The notes below the pieces were generated by a model. The model worked only from the letters and a program-made list of their open reading frames with translations. It searched no databases and was not told the origin of the DNA. Positions 59,907 through 64,000 of a DNA stretch of 64,000 nucleotides are shown here, piece after piece. Numbering within the stretch: position 1 is the first letter of the stretch; every line of letters starts with the position of its first letter. The stretch spans positions 21,376,501 through 21,440,500 of the forward strand of contig JAWQUS010000010.1 of NCBI GenBank assembly GCA_036365455.1, in the 5' to 3' direction. Made by a program: the position numbers and the translations under genes. The stretch is from Macrosoma leucophasiata (Eukaryota; Arthropoda; Insecta; Lepidoptera; Hedylidae).

Positions 59907-60338
59907 ACACGACATGGTATTCAGGGTCCGATAGCAAGGGTCAGGGTAGAGTAATAACATTTAGGTAGTTAGGGTCCCTAATGAGGGCATCCAGAGCGGC
60001 CCGGTCAGCCTAACGCCCTAACTACACACAGTGCAAATATGAACAGTATGGAAACTACGTACAAAACGTTTAAAACGGCACACTCACACAAACATGCGCA
60101 TCGACGCTCGAGTAGCGAGTGACTCGAAGATGCAGCATCGCGAGAACCACTTAGGGGCCTCGTTAATGCGCATGTTTGTGTGATTGTGCCGTATCAACGT
60201 TTTGTACGTAGTTTCCTTAATGTTCTTATTTGTACTGTGACTGAGTGAGGGCCCTGTCGACCGGATAGTGTAATAAGCGGCAACCCGGTGCGAGGCCACG
60301 CTCACCTTTTCTGCCGGACCCTGAATACCGTGTCCTGT
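59907..60338. mobile_element. Large palindromic MITE (432 bp)
   Basis: Outer 24-base ends at 59907-59930 and 60315-60338 (GGTATTCAGGGTCCG core). Inner arms of about 72 bp (60028-60100 and 60168-60239) share AACTACGTACAAAACG and CACAAACATGCGCA. Confidence 0.85.
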
Positions 60339-60670
60339 AATTAGGCCATAAGTCGAAACTAGTCGATAGTCTCTTTCGTAGACTCGAAATGCAATTTCTT
60401 GCTGGGCACTGATATAAAATATAGATAATTGCACAAATAAACAAATGATTCATTGTTGTTGAATCCGATCGGACTTTATACTGGAGATGAATCATATGCG
60501 AAATAAGACCAAAGATAGAGACCGATATAACATTGGCTCAAAATCAATACAATGTACCGGCTGATTGATTTGATAACGAATTCCGATACCGCATTTACTT
60601 GTCAGTGTTGTTAAGAGGTCAATCATTAATTCTATTATTGGTAGTTGAATCAACGTTCTACTATCAGCTA

Positions 60671-60768
60671 TCTATATATATAAAAATCAATTGCTGTTCG
60701 TTAGTCTCGCTAAAAGTCGAGAACGGCAGGACCGATTTGGCTAATTTTGGTTTTGAATGATTTTTACC
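60671..60768 (+). mobile_element. Helitron, family 2, 3'-truncated copy
   Basis: Only the first 98 or so bases of family 2 remain, up to TTTTGAATGATTTTT. The usual CTAG end is missing. Confidence 0.75.
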
Positions 60769-60901
60769 ACAGAGAAATAACAACTAAGGTCTCAGAGGTT
60801 TATTCAGTTTATTCATATAAGCCATTTCTTATAATAAGCCTCCTGGAGAGCACTTTTATATCGTCATTTTAAAAAAAACTACCCACTAACTACTAAAATC
60901 T

Positions 60902-61025
60902 ACCTTGGGGTGTCAATGCATCTGCATTTTGACCTCTAATCTTTGTGTTGGTATCTATAGGCTGCGGCCATCACTTGGCATCAATGTGAACTGCAAGCTT
61001 GTTTGTCACCTTCACTTGATAAAAG
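60902..61025 (+). repeat. SINE-A, 5'-truncated relic
   Basis: GCATCTGCATTTTGACCTC through GTTTGTCACCTTCACTTGAT. Confidence 0.7.
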
Positions 61026-61114
61026 AAATGTTGAGTGGTGTACATTTTGTAGGACAAATTAGGACTTCGATTTTTGAGATTGACTTGCTAATGACTGCAC
61101 TTTAGCTATTGGAT

Positions 61115-61160
61115 CACTCCTCTAAACATAAACAATGTGTCGTTCATGTTTAGAGGAGTG
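61115..61160. other. Short perfect stem-loop
   Basis: CACTCCTCTAAACAT (61115-61129) and its complement (61146-61160) around a 16-base loop; 15 bp, uninterrupted. Confidence 0.8.
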
Positions 61161-61271
61161 GTTTTTCACACGCAGGTCATTGGGTACACTAGAACAAGAT
61201 TGTTCGTCGTTCCAACCACATGCTGTTGCGACTTATTACCCGTTCCACATTGGAACAATCTTCATGTCATC

Positions 61272-62113
61272 CAGGGGCGGCTTAAGCTATAGTGCAGGGT
61301 TCTTTTTATTAACTCTTTCGGATCCTAGTGCGTTCCCGAAGAGGCATATTTTTTGGTTATACACAACAAAGTTCTCGCGAGTGTATACGGGCAACTTTAT
61401 TGTTTTTTTTTTTGTTCTGGTTGCGTGTATTCCTTTTTCTTTCAGCTTTATGTTTGATTAAACTGTTTAAGTGTACTTATGATGAATTTGGTGAAGTTGT
61501 TGAACGATGTGCATGTGCTTTCTTTTGGGGATATTTTATTGAGGTCGAATGGGCTTATGTTTACCATGGTGCAGATTGTGAAATGGTCGTTGCGTTCCTT
61601 GCTGTATCTTATACAATCTCTCTGTCTATCTTGCAGGGTGTGCAATGCACACGGGCACCGCCGTCTCAGGGGGCGCCGGCGCTACTCAGCTAAGAGCATC
61701 GTCTTGGACCATCATGGTACAACAATGATATGACAGAAGCGGCCAGCCAGCGCGGTGGCGGCAGCTATCAAACGCAGAAAGGTCTTAACTAATACCATAC
61801 TGTAAGCTATACCTACTTATAAAATAGCTTGTTGGGAAATTAAAAAACTTTCTTGTTACGACAGCAAAGTAGTATACAGTTATAGCGGTGGGGAGGAGGG
61901 GGTCAGGCCTAGGGGGCGCCAGGGCTAGAGGGCGCCAGGCCTAGAGGGCGCCAGGGTTTCATTGCACACGTTGATAATCACTTCGATTTATTTTGTTTGT
62001 TTTTGACGTGTCATCAGAGGTGCCTTTCACATGTCACAAGAGGTGCCTGTCAAATGAATAAATGAGTTTCTGATTCCGATTCACGGGCGCTACACGAGCT
62101 AGAGCCGCCCCTG
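61272..62113. mobile_element. hAT-type non-autonomous transposon (842 bp)
   Basis: Ends CAGGGGCGGCTTAAGC and GAGCTAGAGCCGCCCCTG are inverted, flanked by 8-bp ATGTCATC (61264-61271) and ATGTCACC (62114-62121). The 8-bp target and CAGGG start are hAT hallmarks. No transposase motif is visible. A short tandem repeat of CTAGAGGGCGCCAGG type lies at 61908-61960. Confidence 0.82.
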
Positions 62114-62369
62114 ATGTCACCTGTACTCCTGGCCGAGAAAACAATACGTCTTTTAGGTACACGAGGCCTTCTTCTTCCCTGTCCATCCTTTATGCGATAT
62201 GACCTACCGATTCCACCAATTTCTGCACACTGATTTTAAATACATTCTCGCAGTACAGTACTCAGCTAGAAATATTGCAATCGGTTAACTTCACGTTATC
62301 TCTATTGTAGGTAAACTGCCTACCTCAATTTGTATTCTCTGGAATTGGTAAAAAAAAAACGTAACCCGA

Positions 62370-62440
62370 CTCGGTAATCGAACCTCGGACCTCCAGCGTA
62401 GTAGTAGTGGCCTGCTACCACTACGCTACTGAGGCATGCA
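62370..62440 (-). repeat. SINE-C tRNA-like head only
   Basis: CGGTAATCGAACCTCGGACC (B box region) to TACCACTACGCTACTGAGGC (A box region); no body. Confidence 0.7.
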
Positions 62441-62535
62441 AAATAACGCTCTACAGAACCGAAATTAGACGAAATCTCTTACCTACAGTCGATGTTCGAA
62501 ATTTTTTGGTAGGGCTATAACTATAAGCGACTGAC

Positions 62536-62679
62536 CTCGTCACACGCATGGCACCGCGGCTTGAGTCGCTCGGCGTAGTGTCGCACGCAGTACAACCGCC
62601 CGTCCAGTGCGCAGTACGCCAGCTCTACCAGCAACTCGTCGCACTCAGCGCAAGTGAAACACGCCGGATGAAAGTACGC
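62536..62679 (-). CDS. Lmpt: Limpet-like LIM protein, internal exon (second half of one LIM domain, start of the next)
   Basis: A 48-codon exon read on the minus strand. An acceptor (TTGACAG) precedes it at 62680 and a donor (GAG|GTCAGT) follows at 62535; both edges are phase 0. The peptide opens with the FHPACFTC zinc-ligand block (H-x5-C type), carries the C-x2-H pair YCVRHY, and ends with PRCHACDE, whose two cysteines start the next LIM domain. This matches the first LIM repeat of testin/Limpet proteins. LIM domains bind two zinc ions and mediate protein contacts; Limpet/FHL proteins are muscle and nuclear adaptors (family knowledge). The phase-0 end joins in frame to the exon at 19809, across about 42.7 kb. 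The first half of this LIM domain must lie on an exon beyond 64 kb. Family call strong; orthologue name inferred from motif order and recalled similarity. Confidence 0.9.
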
Positions 62680-62704
62680 CTGTCAACAAGGGTTATTACT
62701 ACAT

Positions 62705-62993
62705 TGGTTGACTGGTGTTAGAGCTCCACTGACGGAGCTCACGGGCGTAGGCACCACCGCATTACCTAATACACTTGCCGCTAAATGGTAGAGTTCAGCA
62801 CTATCGTGTTCCGGCCAGGTGGTAATGTACGACCCTGTAATTTTCGCCACAGAGACATAACACCTTAGGCCTCGGGAATGATAACGCATCTGCATTTTGA
62901 CCTTTGTCTTTGTGTAAGTGTCTACAGGCTGCAGCCATCACGTAACACCAATGTGAACTGCATACTTGTTTGCCACTGGCATTACATAAAAAA
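62705..62993 (+). mobile_element. SINE-A, full copy next to a LIM exon
   Basis: Starts GACTGGTGTTAGAGCTCC only about 25 bp upstream of the LIM exon acceptor region and ends in an A-run. It lies just outside the polypyrimidine/acceptor zone of the exon at 62679. Confidence 0.85.
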
Positions 62994-63057
62994 AAGAATG
63001 GGTGACATTTTAATATAAGTATATCATTTAGATTTCTGAAGCACTATATCTCTGAAC

Positions 63058-63250
63058 TGCCTCAGTAGCCTTGTGGTAGCAGGCCACTACCACTACGCTG
63101 GGGTCCTGGCGTAAATAACAGGGTAAAATCCTTTATATCTAGTTCTATAGGGCTTTTTCTATTTCTGGAAGTTTCCAGTATACCTCAGAGTTTGGTTATG
63201 TGCCCGGAGATGTCAACAGACTCGCCCCTTGTTACATGAACCAAAACTTA
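63058..63250 (+). mobile_element. SINE-C, partial copy
   Basis: Head CAGTAGCCTTGTGGTAGCAG, B box lost by deletion, body through CGGAGATGTCAACAGACTCG. Confidence 0.75.
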
Positions 63251-63388
63251 ACATTATAATAATCGTAATATTTTAAATGATTGTTGAGTTCACCGTTTTT
63301 TGGTAGTTTAAAATCAGCAACGAGAAAACTAACAAGTTGATAATAGTATGACATACACGCCTCTAGTGGCAAGAAGTTGAATAATAAT

Positions 63389-63783
63389 AGTGCCTAGTGC
63401 GAGATTTTATTTACTCTTACGCGAATTCGATCGCGATCGAAAATCGCGATCGGAAATCTCACGCACTAGGCACTCTGATGGTGAGATTCACAGACCGCAC
63501 TACGACTTTGCTTTGAGCAAAGTATGCTTAGAACTGTCAGAAATGTATGGGTTTTGACAGTTCGAAGCGTACTTTGCTCGAAAGTAAAGTCGTAGTGCGG
63601 TCTGGGGTCTGGGAATCTCGCCATTCGTGCCTAGTGCGAGAGCCTCTGAGTAAATTTGTATGGAATTGAAGGAGCTTCATCAATTCACCGCCAGATGACG
63701 CTCCTTCAATTCCATACAAATCTGCGTTTACTCTTACGCGATCGAATTCGCGTAAAAGTAAATAAAATCTCGCACTAGGCACT
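63389..63783. mobile_element. Nested foldback MITE (395 bp)
   Basis: The outer 44-base arms 63389-63432 and 63740-63783 match with one mismatch (AGTGCCTAGTGCGAGATTTT start). A second palindromic MITE (63480-63622) is inserted inside, and a third inverted pair (AATTTGTATGGAATTGAAGG and its complement) lies in the right half. Confidence 0.88.
63480..63622. mobile_element. Inner foldback MITE (about 143 bp)
   Basis: GGTGAGATTCACAGACCGCA at one end and CGTAGTGCGGTCTGG... AATCTCGCC at the other. The centre, around AACTGTCAGAAATGTATGGG, also folds back. Confidence 0.8.
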
Positions 63784-63808
63784 CAGCTAGCGAAAACTAA
63801 ATAACCTA

Positions 63809-63839
63809 TATATATATATATATATATCTCTCTCTCTCT
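63809..63839. repeat. (TA)n(TC)n microsatellite
   Basis: About ten TA units followed by six or so TC units. Confidence 0.95.
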
Positions 63840-64000
63840 TGGAACTAAATATCAAAATGTATCACGGCGCGGTTTCAAAAAGTGTAACATGTGCTTAAGG
63901 TACTGCGGTAATGTCATATTATTGGAGTCAGAGAGATATTGTAACTAATATAATACTAGATATTTTAATAGGTACGATATTAATCGATGTATTTCTCTGT

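Larger units (their letters stand above)
19810..62535 (-). other. Giant intron of the LIM gene
   Basis: About 42.7 kb between two phase-0 LIM exons. It contains a complete nested gene (33.9-35.2 kb), a candidate alternative first exon (20.2-20.6 kb), a full LINE, a mariner and dozens of non-autonomous repeats listed separately. Intron status follows from the GTCAGT donor at 62535 and the CAG acceptor at 19810 with preserved frame and LIM spacing. Confidence 0.8.

Noticed and set aside
60084..60434. 116-codon minus-strand frame
   Set aside because: It overlaps the arms of the large palindromic MITE; open by chance.
61328..61693. A 121-codon frame inside the hAT-type element
   Set aside because: Low-complexity Phe/Leu-rich translation without transposase residues; fits noncoding transposon interior.
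1..64000. CRISPR arrays, phage or bacterial defence systems
   Set aside because: The window is clearly eukaryotic; the repeats are dispersed transposons, not regularly spaced direct repeats.

Overview
This is a eukaryotic window, almost certainly from a lepidopteran (moth or butterfly). The evidence is spliced genes with GT/AG introns, AT-rich introns, and typical lepidopteran repeats: CTAG-ended Helitrons, a cecropia-type mariner, tRNA-derived SINEs, R1/RTE/CR1-type LINE pieces and many foldback MITEs. No prokaryotic operons, CRISPR arrays or ordinary rRNA/tRNA genes were seen.

The host gene runs on the minus strand through nearly the whole window. Three phase-compatible exons (62679-62536, 19809-19609, 12062-11888) encode consecutive LIM zinc-finger modules of a Limpet (Lmpt; FHL/testin-like) LIM protein. 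Its earlier and later exons lie outside the window. The first intron here is about 42.7 kb and the second about 7.5 kb. A GC-rich stretch at 20202-20625 carries a good start codon, a 50-codon open exon and a consensus splice donor on the same strand. It looks like an alternative first exon, but its reading phase does not fit the next LIM exon directly.

Inside the 42.7-kb intron sits a second, same-strand, two-exon gene (35201-34558 joined to 34376-33926). It encodes a complete 364-residue protein that I do not recognise, with an N-myristoylation-type start, a Ser/Arg-rich middle and an acidic C-terminus.

Most of the rest is mobile DNA. The main autonomous elements are a LINE with an uninterrupted endonuclease/reverse-transcriptase ORF (24843-28617, minus) flanked by a short target duplication, and a mariner (56172-57416) whose transposase keeps its D,D34D residues but has one premature stop. 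Non-autonomous families include a roughly 290-bp poly(A)-tailed SINE with a constant 5' end (over 15 copies or pieces), a tRNA-headed SINE, two Helitron families, a GC-rich short retroposon with 15-bp target duplications (two copies), an hAT-type element with an 8-bp duplication, and many foldback elements.

Region by region: 1-11.9 kb is repeats and low-complexity intron or flank; 12-20 kb holds two LIM exons and foldbacks; 20.2-20.6 kb the candidate alternative start; 21.5-24 kb Helitron, SINE and LINE fragments; 24.8-28.6 kb the LINE; 29-33.6 kb SINEs, MITEs and LINE relics; 33.9-35.2 kb the nested gene; 36-54 kb intron with scattered repeats and one GC-rich CRE-containing island; 53.9-55.2 kb a three-level nested insertion; 56-57.4 kb mariner; 57.5-62.1 kb SINEs, MITEs and hAT; 62.5 kb the first LIM exon; 62.7-64 kb SINEs and a nested palindrome.

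I found no clearly new enzymatic or defence system. The most unusual items are the unrecognised nested gene, the start exon with a phase conflict, a perfect GC-rich 21-bp hairpin near the LINE 5' end, an 83-bp direct repeat exactly flanking a SINE, and the R1-like short retroposon.
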